From Bacteroidales bacterium (GTDB taxonomy: Bacteria; Bacteroidota; Bacteroidia; Bacteroidales; UBA10428): DNA of 64,000 nt. The stretch's first letter is position 1, and each line of letters opens with the position of its first letter. Positions 25,252-34,778 of the stretch are shown piece by piece. The position numbers and the translations under genes are program-made. The DNA lies in contig JAFGQZ010000073.1 in assembly GCA_016935435.1 (NCBI GenBank), positions 85,782 through 149,781 of the forward strand, read 5' to 3'. The notes under the pieces are model-generated. The model searched no databases and was not told the origin of the DNA. It saw only the letters and a program-made list of their open reading frames with translations.

Positions 25252-26385
25252 TTATACCCTGAAAAACGCTTCCATTATACGGTCGGCTATCAGCCACGAG
25301 CTTTCCGGAATTCTGAAATTTCGGCCTTGTATAACTATATTATCTTTAACAGCCTTGTTGGCAAGCGTTTCATGGCACCATTCAGAATAGTTTCTGCCAA
25401 AATCATTTTCAATTTTTTCAAGGCTGGCGCCCCACATGGTGCGCAACGATGTTAAAATGTAATCGTTAAACCTCTCATCGGTACTTAGGTTTTCTTCCTC
25501 GAAATATCTGTCAGGCTTATCTGTCAGGCAATTGCTGTAAAGTGTATTGTTGGGCAGGTTCCACCGCCGCACATTTTTATTGTACGAATGCGCCGAAGGG
25601 CCAATGCCAATATATGGAATATTCTGCCAGTAGGCTGTGTTGTGCTTCGAATACATTTTACCGGCGGCAAAGTTCGAAATTTCGTAATGTTCAAAACCTG
25701 CTTCGGCCAAAATACCTGTAAGCATTTTATATTGTTGTACACTAACATTGTCGCTTACCGGCGCAATCCTGTTTTTTTTCTGCCAGACACCAAAAACTGT
25801 TTTAGGTTCAATTGCAAGGTGGTAGGCCGCAAGGTGTTTTATCCCTAAGCCTAAAAAAGTTACAAGGGCCTTTTCCCATTCGGCGTTGGTTAGTCCCGGA
25901 ATTCCATAAATCAGGTCGATGGTAATATTGTCAAAACCTGCATCGCGAGCCCTGTTTACCGAATCAATAGCTTGCTTTCCGCTATGCCGTCGGTTCAGGA
26001 ATTTTAAAATATTGTCGTTAAACGATTGTATGCCAATGCTTAACCTGTTAATACTGGTTTCGCTTTTTAATGCGCGCAAATAGGCGGGGGTTAAGTCGTC
26101 GGGGTTTGCCTCAATGGTAAATTCAGGGCTTTCAGAAAAATTGTAATTTTTGAAGATAGTTTCGCAAAGGGCTTTTATTTCATCAATGCTTAATACCGAT
26201 GGGGTACCGCCCCCAAAATATATCGTTTCGAACTGGTGTTCCTGCCAATCATTTTTTCTTTGTTCTGTTTCGTTATGCATAGCATCCAGTACCCTGCTTT
26301 TTGCCTTGAGCCCGGCAACAAAATGAAAGTCGCAATAATAACATACTTTGCGGCAAAAGGGAATATGAACATAAAAGCCAGCCAT
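25252..26385 (-). CDS. hemW: HemW-like radical SAM protein (heme chaperone)
   Basis: A 377-residue radical SAM protein of the oxygen-independent coproporphyrinogen oxidase-like group now named HemW. The iron-sulphur motif CxxxCxxC appears as CRKVCYYC at residues 11-18, followed by the SAM-binding FGGGTPS. The HemW C-terminal domain follows. HemW binds heme and delivers it to respiratory enzymes; it is not the decarboxylase HemN. Start ATG 26385 puts a short strand before the motif, as in the family. It is divergent from the large PAS kinase gene. Confidence 0.92.
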   Translation of the reverse strand: MAGFYVHIPFCRKVCYYCDFHFVAGLKAKSRVLDAMHNETEQRKNDWQEHQFETIYFGGGTPSVLSIDEIKALCETIFKNYNFSESPEFTIEANPDDLTPAYLRALKSETSINRLSIGIQSFNDNILKFLNRRHSGKQAIDSVNRARDAGFDNITIDLIYGIPGLTNAEWEKALVTFLGLGIKHLAAYHLAIEPKTVFGVWQKKNRIAPVSDNVSVQQYKMLTGILAEAGFEHYEISNFAAGKMYSKHNTAYWQNIPYIGIGPSAHSYNKNVRRWNLPNNTLYSNCLTDKPDRYFEEENLSTDERFNDYILTSLRTMWGASLEKIENDFGRNYSEWCHETLANKAVKDNIVIQGRNFRIPESSWLIADRIMEAFFRV

Positions 26386-26486
26386 ATATTTGGTTTGACC
26401 GAAAAATTTTTAACTTTATTAAACCGAAAAATTTTATACATTATCCGAAATCGGATTAACAAAAATAGAAAGGCTGGTTGAAATAA

Positions 26487-29400
26487 ATGAAAAACCTACC
26501 TCAAATTAACAAACCACTGCAAGAAAGCGAATGGATTGCCAGTGCAGCAGGCCTTTCAATCATTTGTGTCGATAAACAGGGGGGGCAGGCAACATTAAAC
26601 AGCCAAGCTTGCAAGCTTTTTCATTCCGAAACGGAAATTATTAGTGTTGAAAAACTTGCCGAAAGATTTGTACATGCCGATGAGTTTTATGCCTTAACGG
26701 GCATTGATGCCGATAGTTTTTCGGTTCCGGAAGTGGCTTTGTTTTCCAATGCCCGGTTGTTGTTTTTTAAAGTTGAAGCACAACGGAATACTTCAGGCGA
26801 ACTATTGGTTTTGTTTGTTCCCCTAGAGAAAAATATTGAAAATGAACAGGAGTTTTTCAGGCAGTTTATAAAAAACTCTAAAGATGTTTTTTCGCTATGG
26901 ACAGCCGACCACCAGTTGTTATATGCAAGTGAACAATTTGAAAAGGTTTTTGAGCGCAAAATTTCTGAACTCAGCAATAACCCTTTCAGTGTAATGAAAT
27001 GGGTACACCCCGATGATGCCCAGGTTCTGCTGAACAGCACCCGCGAAAACAACGACACCGATAGTGAACAGTTTGAAATAGAGTTCAGGATTGTTTTGCC
27101 CGATGGAAACCACCGATGGATATGGTACAGGCGCAAAAAACTATTAGACAGCGCTGGAAACCCATACCGGTATTTGAGCATTATTTCAGATATCGACCAA
27201 AGAAAAAAGGCTGAAAAACTTTTATTGTACCGAAACGAACTGGAAAGCTTGTTTTTTAAGTTGTTAGCAAGATTTATTGATTTAAACCCCGAAGATACCG
27301 ATAAAAATATCGATTTAACAATTAAAGAGTTATGCACTTTTACCGGTGCCGACGATTCGTATGTGTATATTTTCGATGAACAGCATCTTGGGGCAATACG
27401 CGAACATTATTTTTCGGCTGTACCCGATAAAAAAACAGGGGAATTACTTTATTACTATAACGTTGCAAAAAACCCATGGCATTACAACGAACTTAAAAAG
27501 CGCGCAACAGTTAAAATAACCGATGCAACCAACCCCGATATTGATACAGATGTTAGAAGGTCTTGCACCCATGCCGGCATAGGTTCTTTTGTCGATATCG
27601 GGCTATATTACCAAAACATGCTTATTGGCTTTTTTGGCCTTTCGTCGCATAAAGGGCCCAGGGACTGGACTGACGATGAAATTCTTATCCTGAAAATTGT
27701 TGGCGATATTTTTATTAATGCTGTTGTAAGAAAACGCTCGCAGCTTAGTTTGCACGAAACTGAACTAACCTACCGCGAAATATTTAACTCTTCAACCGAT
27801 GCTATTTTTATTCTCGATGCCGAAAACGGACAGATTATTGATGTTAACAGGGCCGTTCTCGATATGTTTGAGATAACTTATAGCCAGGCAGAACAACTTA
27901 CAGCCGATAACCTAAGTGCCCTTGACAGCAATTATAATAAGCAGGCTTTTCTTGCCCGTATTAAAAGTGCCACCGAAAAACCAAAAGTATTCAACTGGCA
28001 TGCCAGTACATACAGAGGAAAACTATTTTGGGCCGAAGTTACACTGAAAAAGGCCGAAATTCATGGAAAAACACGGGCAATGGCAATTGTGCGCAATATA
28101 GAAGAACGTAAAAGAACCGAGGAGCTCCTTAAAAAAAGCGAGGAAAAGTACAGAATGATAATTGAAGGGCAAAACGAACTGGTTGTAAAAGTCGATAACG
28201 AAGGGGCCTTTTTATTCGTAAGCCCGTCGTATTGCAGGCTTTTTGATAAAACCGAAGATGAATTGCTTGGGCAGAAGTTTCAGCCCCTTGTTCACGAAGA
28301 TGATTTGGAATCGACCCTGTTGGCTATGGAAAACCTGTACAAAGCGCCTTATTCTTGTTATCTTGAGCAACGCGCCAAAACAAAAAAGGGCTGGAGGTGG
28401 CTTGCCTGGAGCGATACAGCAGTTCTCGACGAAAACAACAATGTGAAAGAAATATTGGGTGTAGGCCGCGACATTACCTATCAGAAAATGGTGGAAAGTG
28501 CCCTCAGGGAAAGCGAAGAACAGTTCCGCTCTATTGTGCAAAACCTTTCCGATGTGGTTTTTCTTCTCGACCATAAATCGGTAATTAAATATGTAACCCC
28601 TTCGTGCAGCGAGTACCTGGGCATGCAGATTGAAGAACTCCTGGGCAGGAACATAATCGATCTGGTTCACAACGATGACCGGTGGCTGGCCGAATCAAAC
28701 ATGAACCAGCACCTGAATGGTACCGATTTTGTTTCGCCTTATGAATTACGCTTCCGACATGTATCATCGTCGTGGAAAATATTTGAAGCTAAATCGCAAA
28801 GTATGCTCAGCCACCCTGCTGTGAAAAGCATAATTTTTACCATTAGCGATATTACCGACCGAAAACTAATGGAAAAACACGTTCTCGAAGCCATTATCAA
28901 AACCGAAGAAAAAGAACGCGAACGATTTGCCAAAGATTTGCACGACGACTTGGGGCCTTTGCTCTCCAGCATTAAAATGTATATCGGTATGCTCTCGAAA
29001 GCCAATGATAAAGACAAATTGCAGTTTATTGTTAAAAACCTCGGCGAAATTGTAAAAGAAGCCATTTCTACCACCAAAGAAGTTTCGAACGATTTAAACC
29101 CGCATGTGCTTAACAACTATGGGTTGGTTTCGGCAATCGAACTGTTTATCGAAAAAGTATCGACCGAAATAGAAATAGAGTTTGACCACAACATTGAGAA
29201 TACAAGGTTTGCCCCGGCCATCGAGCTTTCGCTTTACCGTATTTCCAAAGAGCTTATAAACAATACCATAAAACATGCCGGGGCAACACACATTGCTTTA
29301 TCGGTTTTCGAGAAAAACGGAAGGCTTGAACTGGTTTATTCCGATAATGGTAAAGGCATTGATGAAAGTGCATTAAAATCGTACAACACCCAGGGCATGG

Positions 29401-29513
29401 GCCTGTCGAATATTATCAGCCGTGCAAAATCGTTAAATGCCGTGTATAATTTTCATATTGCCCCCGGAAAAGGATTTGCTTTCGATATTGTAATTCCGCT
29501 AATGCAGGATTAA
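26487..29513 (+). CDS. Large multi-PAS/GAF sensor histidine kinase (NarL-type)
   Basis: A 1008-residue cytoplasmic sensor. After an N-terminal PAS-like segment, a PAS domain with PAC (about 130-245), a GAF domain (about 255-415) and three further PAS/PAC units (about 425-795) follow. The C-terminus is a HisKA_3 domain (ERERFAKDLHDDLGPLLSS, about 810) and a HATPase_c domain (NNTIKHAGATH, SDNGKGI, GMGLSNI). HisKA_3 kinases pair with LuxR-type regulators, and one lies 109 bp downstream. No membrane span is present. Several PAS units suggest integration of redox, light or small-molecule signals; none can be named. Confidence 0.92.
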   Translation: MKNLPQINKPLQESEWIASAAGLSIICVDKQGGQATLNSQACKLFHSETEIISVEKLAERFVHADEFYALTGIDADSFSVPEVALFSNARLLFFKVEAQRNTSGELLVLFVPLEKNIENEQEFFRQFIKNSKDVFSLWTADHQLLYASEQFEKVFERKISELSNNPFSVMKWVHPDDAQVLLNSTRENNDTDSEQFEIEFRIVLPDGNHRWIWYRRKKLLDSAGNPYRYLSIISDIDQRKKAEKLLLYRNELESLFFKLLARFIDLNPEDTDKNIDLTIKELCTFTGADDSYVYIFDEQHLGAIREHYFSAVPDKKTGELLYYYNVAKNPWHYNELKKRATVKITDATNPDIDTDVRRSCTHAGIGSFVDIGLYYQNMLIGFFGLSSHKGPRDWTDDEILILKIVGDIFINAVVRKRSQLSLHETELTYREIFNSSTDAIFILDAENGQIIDVNRAVLDMFEITYSQAEQLTADNLSALDSNYNKQAFLARIKSATEKPKVFNWHASTYRGKLFWAEVTLKKAEIHGKTRAMAIVRNIEERKRTEELLKKSEEKYRMIIEGQNELVVKVDNEGAFLFVSPSYCRLFDKTEDELLGQKFQPLVHEDDLESTLLAMENLYKAPYSCYLEQRAKTKKGWRWLAWSDTAVLDENNNVKEILGVGRDITYQKMVESALRESEEQFRSIVQNLSDVVFLLDHKSVIKYVTPSCSEYLGMQIEELLGRNIIDLVHNDDRWLAESNMNQHLNGTDFVSPYELRFRHVSSSWKIFEAKSQSMLSHPAVKSIIFTISDITDRKLMEKHVLEAIIKTEEKERERFAKDLHDDLGPLLSSIKMYIGMLSKANDKDKLQFIVKNLGEIVKEAISTTKEVSNDLNPHVLNNYGLVSAIELFIEKVSTEIEIEFDHNIENTRFAPAIELSLYRISKELINNTIKHAGATHIALSVFEKNGRLELVYSDNGKGIDESALKSYNTQGMGLSNIISRAKSLNAVYNFHIAPGKGFAFDIVIPLMQD

Positions 29514-29570
29514 TTTTATTGTTTTAACCATTTTTATAACCCGAATCTAACAGTCTGAAATATAAATTAA

Positions 29571-29578
29571 TATTTTTG
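29571..29578 (+). promoter_or_regulatory. Candidate -7 box of the LuxR regulator gene
   Basis: TATTTTTG is an exact TAnnTTTG match 44 bp before ATG 29623. It suggests that the regulator can be made separately from the kinase upstream. Confidence 0.45.
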
Positions 29579-29622
29579 CAGGTATAAGTACAGATTTCCA
29601 TACCAGAAAAATTCAACCCTCA

Positions 29623-30267
29623 ATGAAAACCCAGGCCGGAAATAAAATAAAAATTGCCCTCGTTGACGATCACCAGTTGTTTCGAAGCGGCATAAATTTT
29701 ATTATAAACGATACCAGCGATATTGAATTGGCTTTTGAAGCCTCAAACGGCCAGGAGTTTTTGGAAAACCTCGAATATTTTCAACCCGATGTAGTACTTA
29801 TGGACATAAACATGCCCATTGTCGATGGCGTTGAAGCTACACGCAGGGCACTTGAGAAATACCCCAATCTGAAAGTATTGGTGCTTTCGATGTTTGGCGA
29901 AGTCGATTACTATAACACCATGATCGATTTGGGGGTTAAGGGTTTCATACTGAAAGATATCGATAATGAAGAACTCATCGATGCCATTCGTAAAGTAAAC
30001 AACGGCGGGAGTTATTTTTCGCAGGAACTGTTGCTGCAGCTTATAAAAACAAAACCGGGCACCGATCAGGTCGATCTTACCCGCCGCGAGAAGGAAGTGC
30101 TTGAACTTATCTGCCTGGGAATGTCGAACCAGGAAATTTCCGATAAATTGTTTATAAGCCAGCGCACAGTTGAAAGGCACCGTTCCAGCCTGCTATTTAA
30201 AACCGAATCGAAAAATTCGGTAAGCCTGGTTGTTTTTGCCATTAAAAACGGGTTGGTAAAAATCTGA
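29623..30267 (+). CDS. LuxR/NarL-family response regulator
   Basis: A 214-residue regulator. The receiver (residues 8-125) has the acidic pair VDDHQ, the phosphoacceptor in LMDINMP and the Lys in LKDID. The C-terminal GerE/LuxR helix-turn-helix (about 148-212) has TRREKEVLELICLG and SQRTVERHRSSL. It is the expected partner of the PAS kinase directly upstream. It is a clear paralogue of the regulator at 38964 (shared DGVEAT.RALEK and GFILK/GFVLK). Start ATG 29623. Confidence 0.93.
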   Translation: MKTQAGNKIKIALVDDHQLFRSGINFIINDTSDIELAFEASNGQEFLENLEYFQPDVVLMDINMPIVDGVEATRRALEKYPNLKVLVLSMFGEVDYYNTMIDLGVKGFILKDIDNEELIDAIRKVNNGGSYFSQELLLQLIKTKPGTDQVDLTRREKEVLELICLGMSNQEISDKLFISQRTVERHRSSLLFKTESKNSVSLVVFAIKNGLVKI

Positions 30268-30291
30268 TTTTTTACATTCACTCTGTTTCTT

Positions 30292-31464
30292 TTATTTTTT
30301 TTCCCTTCTTAAAGCTGCTTCCAGAAAATAGTAGTCGGCGTAGATAATTGGCACGTCAATTTCGTCGTTTTTAGGCATGTGGCCGGTGCTGTGTTTTAGA
30401 ATAAAATAGTTGTTTGTGCCCTGTACGGCAAGGTATTCAGCGGAACTGAGGGAGAGAAATACTTTTTCGGCAAACTTTAAAAAGCTTTCTTTTTCATTTT
30501 CGATATAGCCAGAAAGTTCAAACAAGGCCGAACATATTACAGCGGCAGCCGATGCATCGCGTGGCGCATTTGGTATTGACGGGTCGTCAAAATCCCAGTA
30601 CGGTACCCCGTCAACCGGCAGGCGCTGATGGTTAATTATGTACCGGGCAATATTTGTGGCCATTTCCAGAAAACTCTCATCGCCGGTTTCGCGAAAAGCC
30701 ATTGTAAAGCCGTACAAGCCCCATGCCTGCCCGCGTGCCCATGCCGACTCATGATGGAGCCCCTGGTGGGTATGTTTTTGTAATACATTACCGGTTGCCG
30801 TATCGTACCCGATTACATGGTAACTGCTAAAATCGGCCCTGAAATGGTTTTTTAATGTTGTAAGGGCATGGTTATATGCAATGCGGTAATAGGTAGAATC
30901 GCCAGTCTCCCGTGTGGCCCAGAACAACAGTTCGAGGTTCATCATATTGTCGATAATTACCGGAAACTGCCATTTATCGGCATTGTGGTCCCACGAACGA
31001 AGGCAACCTACCTTTGGGTTATACCTTGTTATGAGTGTTTTTGCGCTTTGCAGCAGTATTTCTTTATATTCTTTGTTGTTCGTTAAACGATACCCATTTC
31101 CAAAACTGCAATACATTTTAAAGCCCATATCGTGGGTTTTTCCATTAAATTGTTCCCGGACAATGTAACGGGTATGTTTTTCGGCCTGTACCCTCCAGTA
31201 AGGGTCGTTCGAATACTCATACTGGTACCACAGGCATCCGGGAAAGAAACCGCTTGTCCAGTCGTTGGGGCGCACCAGCCTTATGCTGCCATCGTGGTTG
31301 GTGCAACGGGGGCTCAGGTTTGTGTCGCCCAGAAAAGCTACCATACCTTTAAGCTGTTGCTCACTTAAGGCAAATATATCGGATGTGGTTTTGTCCTGGG
31401 CAGAAGCCCATCTGGCAAAGCTTATTGTTGCCAGTAGTACTAAATGAAATATTTTTTTTACCAT
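30292..31464 (-). CDS. Secreted GH88 unsaturated glucuronyl hydrolase
   Basis: A 390-residue exported enzyme (signal peptide about residues 1-22, end ASAQ). GH88 enzymes remove the 4,5-unsaturated uronic acid left on oligosaccharides after polysaccharide lyase action. The (alpha/alpha)6-barrel has the two conserved aspartates: one in THDMGFKM and the catalytic one in FPVIIDNMMNLEL. The motif WARGQAWGLYGF is also typical. No lyase is in the window, so the substrate (ulvan, glycosaminoglycan, gellan or similar) stays open. It lies 133 bp downstream of, and on the same strand as, the GH2 gene, so the two probably act together. Confidence 0.92.
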   Translation of the reverse strand: MVKKIFHLVLLATISFARWASAQDKTTSDIFALSEQQLKGMVAFLGDTNLSPRCTNHDGSIRLVRPNDWTSGFFPGCLWYQYEYSNDPYWRVQAEKHTRYIVREQFNGKTHDMGFKMYCSFGNGYRLTNNKEYKEILLQSAKTLITRYNPKVGCLRSWDHNADKWQFPVIIDNMMNLELLFWATRETGDSTYYRIAYNHALTTLKNHFRADFSSYHVIGYDTATGNVLQKHTHQGLHHESAWARGQAWGLYGFTMAFRETGDESFLEMATNIARYIINHQRLPVDGVPYWDFDDPSIPNAPRDASAAAVICSALFELSGYIENEKESFLKFAEKVFLSLSSAEYLAVQGTNNYFILKHSTGHMPKNDEIDVPIIYADYYFLEAALRREKK

Positions 31465-31597
31465 ATTGGTTGACTTTAATCTGTTTAATTAGCTTCGTGT
31501 TCATTCCGATATTCGCCGCAACAGTTCCTGCTTTAGCACTGGTTATTGGCAAAATCGGGGAATAGGGCAGGTAAATTTTATGTTTTTAAAGCTGAAT

Positions 31598-34033
31598 TTA
31601 GTGCTGAAAATCGATAATAGCTGCCGGAATGCCTTCCGATTTTACACTTACTGTAGAAAAGCCAGGCTCAAGAATTACTTTTATAAAAGCACGGCCACTA
31701 TACAGTTGTACTTTCCTCGATCCGTCGGAAGTGCCCAGGTTATCGATAAGCCGGGCATTACCTGCTGTTTCGAACTCTGCCAGGTTGTTTGCCTCGGGAC
31801 AAAAAACCCCATGGCTGTCGTAAATTTTTGCACATACGGTTATTGTATCGCCATTGCGTTCGTATTCTTCAAGTTTAAGCATGGAAGGGTTGCCCCATTT
31901 TTCGGTTTGATAGAAAAATTTTATTTCGTCTTCAACAATGGTTTTGCCCGATTTAGCCAGTACTTTCAAATGGTTTTCGCCAGTGTTGAAAATTACTTCC
32001 CAACGAAGGCCCGCTGCCGGATAATCCTGGCTGTTGCGGGTTTTAATGCCCATACTACGGCCATTGAGGAATAATTCAGCCTGGTTGCAGTTTGAGAAAA
32101 CCTTAACAGTTTTGGTTTCGCCTTCGTCGCCCCACCGTGTTTCCCAGCTGTGCCCGTAAATATGTGCCATGGGTTTTTTCGTCCAGTACGATTGGAAGAT
32201 ATAAAAGGACTCCTTTGGGCGTAAATCGCGTTGTACAACCCCTTTTTGGTTAACGTATGGTACGGGGTTTTCGGGCCTCAGGGGGGTTGAGAAATCTTTA
32301 AAAGGCCAGTAAGCCGTGCCGGTTAGCCAGTGCATGGTTTCCTGTTCTTTCAGGTGCCAGTCGATTAAATTGCAGGCATAAGTTTCCGACCAGTCGCCAT
32401 TTTTTGAAAACCGCGGTTCGCCGCCGCTCATCAGAAAATCGCCTGCACGTTCGTCGGCACCGTCGGTTTTTATTGCCGATAAAATTTTTTCAGGTTCTTC
32501 GGAATGCCTCCCTGCGTGCTGGTCGGCGCCCCACTCAACATGCAGGAAGTGGTTCACATCCATGGCTTCCTTATAACTTATATCTTTGTATTGGGTATAT
32601 ACACCACGGTACCACCCTGCCCAAATCGATGGGGAATACACATCAATAATATCTTTGCAAAAATCGCAGCGCCTAATGCTTGTTTTGCGCACAGGGTCGA
32701 GCTTATGGGCGAGTTCGTTCAGTTCTGACATAAATGCCCTTATTTTCTCTTTGTCGAATTCGGGGAAATCGCCCGGCCAGTCGTTTTCGTTGCCCAGCCC
32801 CCATAATATTATTGAAACATGGTTGTAGTGCTGGTTTATCATATTTGTGAGCATGCGCCTGGCTTGCTGCTTGTAGGTTTCGTTGCCCAAACCGCCACGG
32901 CACCAGGGAATTTCTTCCCATACAAAAATGCCCAGCGAGTCGCATAGTTCCAAAACCCTGCGCGATTGCTGGTAATGTCCCAACCGGATAAAATTTACGC
33001 CCATTTCTTTAATCATTACCATTTCCTGCAGAATCAGGCCATCGGTCATTGCGGCGGCCAGCCCTGCATGATCTTCGTGCCGGTGTGTGCCCTTTAGCAG
33101 CAAACGTTCGCCGTTTACATAAAGGGGGCCTTTTTCTTTAAATTCTACCTCGCAGAAACCCACCGGAAAATTTTCCTGATATATTAACGTATCGGCAAAA
33201 ACCTTTACATTCATACGGTACAGGTATGCATTGTCGGGGTGCCAAAGCTTTGGGGCTTTTAAGCCAAACCTGGCAATTTCCAGGTTACCTGTCCATGCCT
33301 GCAAGGTATTATTAGCATTTGCAACCACCTTGCCAGAAGCATCGGCCAGGGAAACTTCGATGCGGAGCTTTTCCGGTGAACCGTGATTGTTTTCGAGCAA
33401 CGATGTAAGGGAAATATCAATATTATTCTTTTTATCGAACCCGTAGTTTACTTTAATATCTTTTAATGAAATACAAGGAAGATATAGCAGGTTTACATGC
33501 CTGTAAAGGCCGCCATAGAGGTTAAAATCGCTTAGGTCGGAAGGGATCATTTCCACATCGCGGGAGTTGTCGCACCTTATGGCTATGGGTACAGGGCCTT
33601 TGTTTTCAGGGCTCTCTTTTTTATAGCGGGCAATTGCACCGGTTATATCGAAAGCAAATTCATCGTAACCGCCAACATGCCTGCCGACCAATTCTGAGCC
33701 GATGTACACTTCGGTTTTTTGTCCGGCGCCTTCGAAATGCAGCAGTGTACGGCCGTTTATATATGGGTTTGCCACAATAATTTTGGTACGGTACCAGCCG
33801 GGCCCCTGGTAATAGGCAACATCGGGGTCAACGGCATCGGAAGCGTTAAAACAGTGTGGTAAAGCAACTTTTTTCCACACCGGCAGGGGGCTTAGCGATG
33901 CCGGGCGGAAAGCCTCCCAGGTCGATCCAATATCACCTTTTACAAATTCCCAATTGGTTGTGAGCCTTTGTTTCTGCTGCGCGTTTAATGTAAAAGCCAG
34001 AAATCCGGCCAGGCCAATAAATGCTTTTCTCAT
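31598..34033 (-). CDS. Secreted GH2 glycosidase (beta-galactosidase/beta-glucuronidase type)
   Basis: An 811-residue exported GH2 enzyme. ATG 34033 begins a standard signal peptide (end LNAQ); the frame extends 11 codons further without a good start. Domains run: jelly-roll sugar-binding (about 25-210), Ig-like (about 215-310), TIM barrel (about 312-620) and a C-terminal Ig-like domain (about 700-805). The acid/base Glu is in ILWGLGNEND and the likely nucleophile in HVEWGADQH. The family covers beta-galactosidase, beta-glucuronidase and others, and the exact specificity cannot be read from the motifs. Linkage with the GH88 gene favours a uronic-acid-containing glycan. Confidence 0.9.
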   Translation of the reverse strand: MRKAFIGLAGFLAFTLNAQQKQRLTTNWEFVKGDIGSTWEAFRPASLSPLPVWKKVALPHCFNASDAVDPDVAYYQGPGWYRTKIIVANPYINGRTLLHFEGAGQKTEVYIGSELVGRHVGGYDEFAFDITGAIARYKKESPENKGPVPIAIRCDNSRDVEMIPSDLSDFNLYGGLYRHVNLLYLPCISLKDIKVNYGFDKKNNIDISLTSLLENNHGSPEKLRIEVSLADASGKVVANANNTLQAWTGNLEIARFGLKAPKLWHPDNAYLYRMNVKVFADTLIYQENFPVGFCEVEFKEKGPLYVNGERLLLKGTHRHEDHAGLAAAMTDGLILQEMVMIKEMGVNFIRLGHYQQSRRVLELCDSLGIFVWEEIPWCRGGLGNETYKQQARRMLTNMINQHYNHVSIILWGLGNENDWPGDFPEFDKEKIRAFMSELNELAHKLDPVRKTSIRRCDFCKDIIDVYSPSIWAGWYRGVYTQYKDISYKEAMDVNHFLHVEWGADQHAGRHSEEPEKILSAIKTDGADERAGDFLMSGGEPRFSKNGDWSETYACNLIDWHLKEQETMHWLTGTAYWPFKDFSTPLRPENPVPYVNQKGVVQRDLRPKESFYIFQSYWTKKPMAHIYGHSWETRWGDEGETKTVKVFSNCNQAELFLNGRSMGIKTRNSQDYPAAGLRWEVIFNTGENHLKVLAKSGKTIVEDEIKFFYQTEKWGNPSMLKLEEYERNGDTITVCAKIYDSHGVFCPEANNLAEFETAGNARLIDNLGTSDGSRKVQLYSGRAFIKVILEPGFSTVSVKSEGIPAAIIDFQH

Positions 34034-34432
34034 AATCTTATATTGTTTAGGCGGTTTTCTGTCCATTTTTCCTCGAGCCTTGTACCGAAAACCTTATATA
34101 TTAATGTTTTAGTAGAATTGCCCCCCATAGCTGATGTTTTGTAAAGGGAGCCCCTTTCATGCAAAAAAGAACAACAAAAATTTAAATACCAATACATGAA
34201 AGAAGCCCCTTTGCTAACCACTAATAACCCCTTTCATAGATATACTATGAAAAAAAGAACCAAAAACTCCTTTTCAGGCCAGGTGCTGTAACTGCCATTT
34301 TGGCGATACAGAATTTGCAGCCTGAACGACAAAATTAGGCAGCCTTTGCCAATATAAATGTTGTGCAGATGCCAAAAACTATAAAAAATGTTGCATGTTC
34401 AAAAGAAATAAGTTTGGGCACTTTTAATTGAA
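34034..34432. other. Intergenic region with short repeats
   Basis: This 399-bp gap lies upstream of the GH2 gene. It holds two related copies of a CCCCTTTCAT..AAAAAAGAAC..AAAAA sequence (34151-34180 and 34228-34266), and the second is a perfect small palindrome (TTCATAG/CTATGAA). CTTTCATG at 34154-34161 also pairs with CATGAAAG at 34195-34202. I see no gene and no exact promoter box. Confidence 0.4.
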
Positions 34433-34723
34433 TTGAATGCAAATGGAGAAATGTATTATAAAAATTCAAATCAATTTAAAGGAATCTTGATTTGGCTTTT
34501 TCAAGATGAGCCACAACTTAAATTTGATGTTCAAAATACCGGTTTTAAATATAAATCACTCATAAATATTACAAAGAAATACCACTCTTATGCCTGTAGG
34601 GGCGATAAATGCATTGATTATTCAAAAGATAAGTGTGTCAACTTTAAAAGTTTTCGCCCCGAAAATACCACTCTGACAAGCAAATTTGCAAAACACTGCA
34701 AGCAAGGCTATGCCAGTTTGTAA
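34433..34723 (+). pseudogene. Probable remnant of a Bacteroidota envelope protein gene
   Basis: A 96-codon open frame that starts only at TTG 34433 (first ATG 34451), directly after an in-frame stop. The text resembles the middle part of a family of Bacteroidota cell-envelope proteins that I recall by a lysine-rich segment before KKYHSYACRGDKC, followed by a stretch after which a beta-barrel would begin. No signal peptide precedes it and no barrel follows. It is AT-rich like the PAS kinase gene after it. A short genuine cysteine-rich protein is the alternative. Confidence 0.3.
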
Positions 34724-34778
34724 AAGAACCTTTTCGATTTTTTTTTATTAACTTTAGTGTAACCTAAAATTAGAAATA

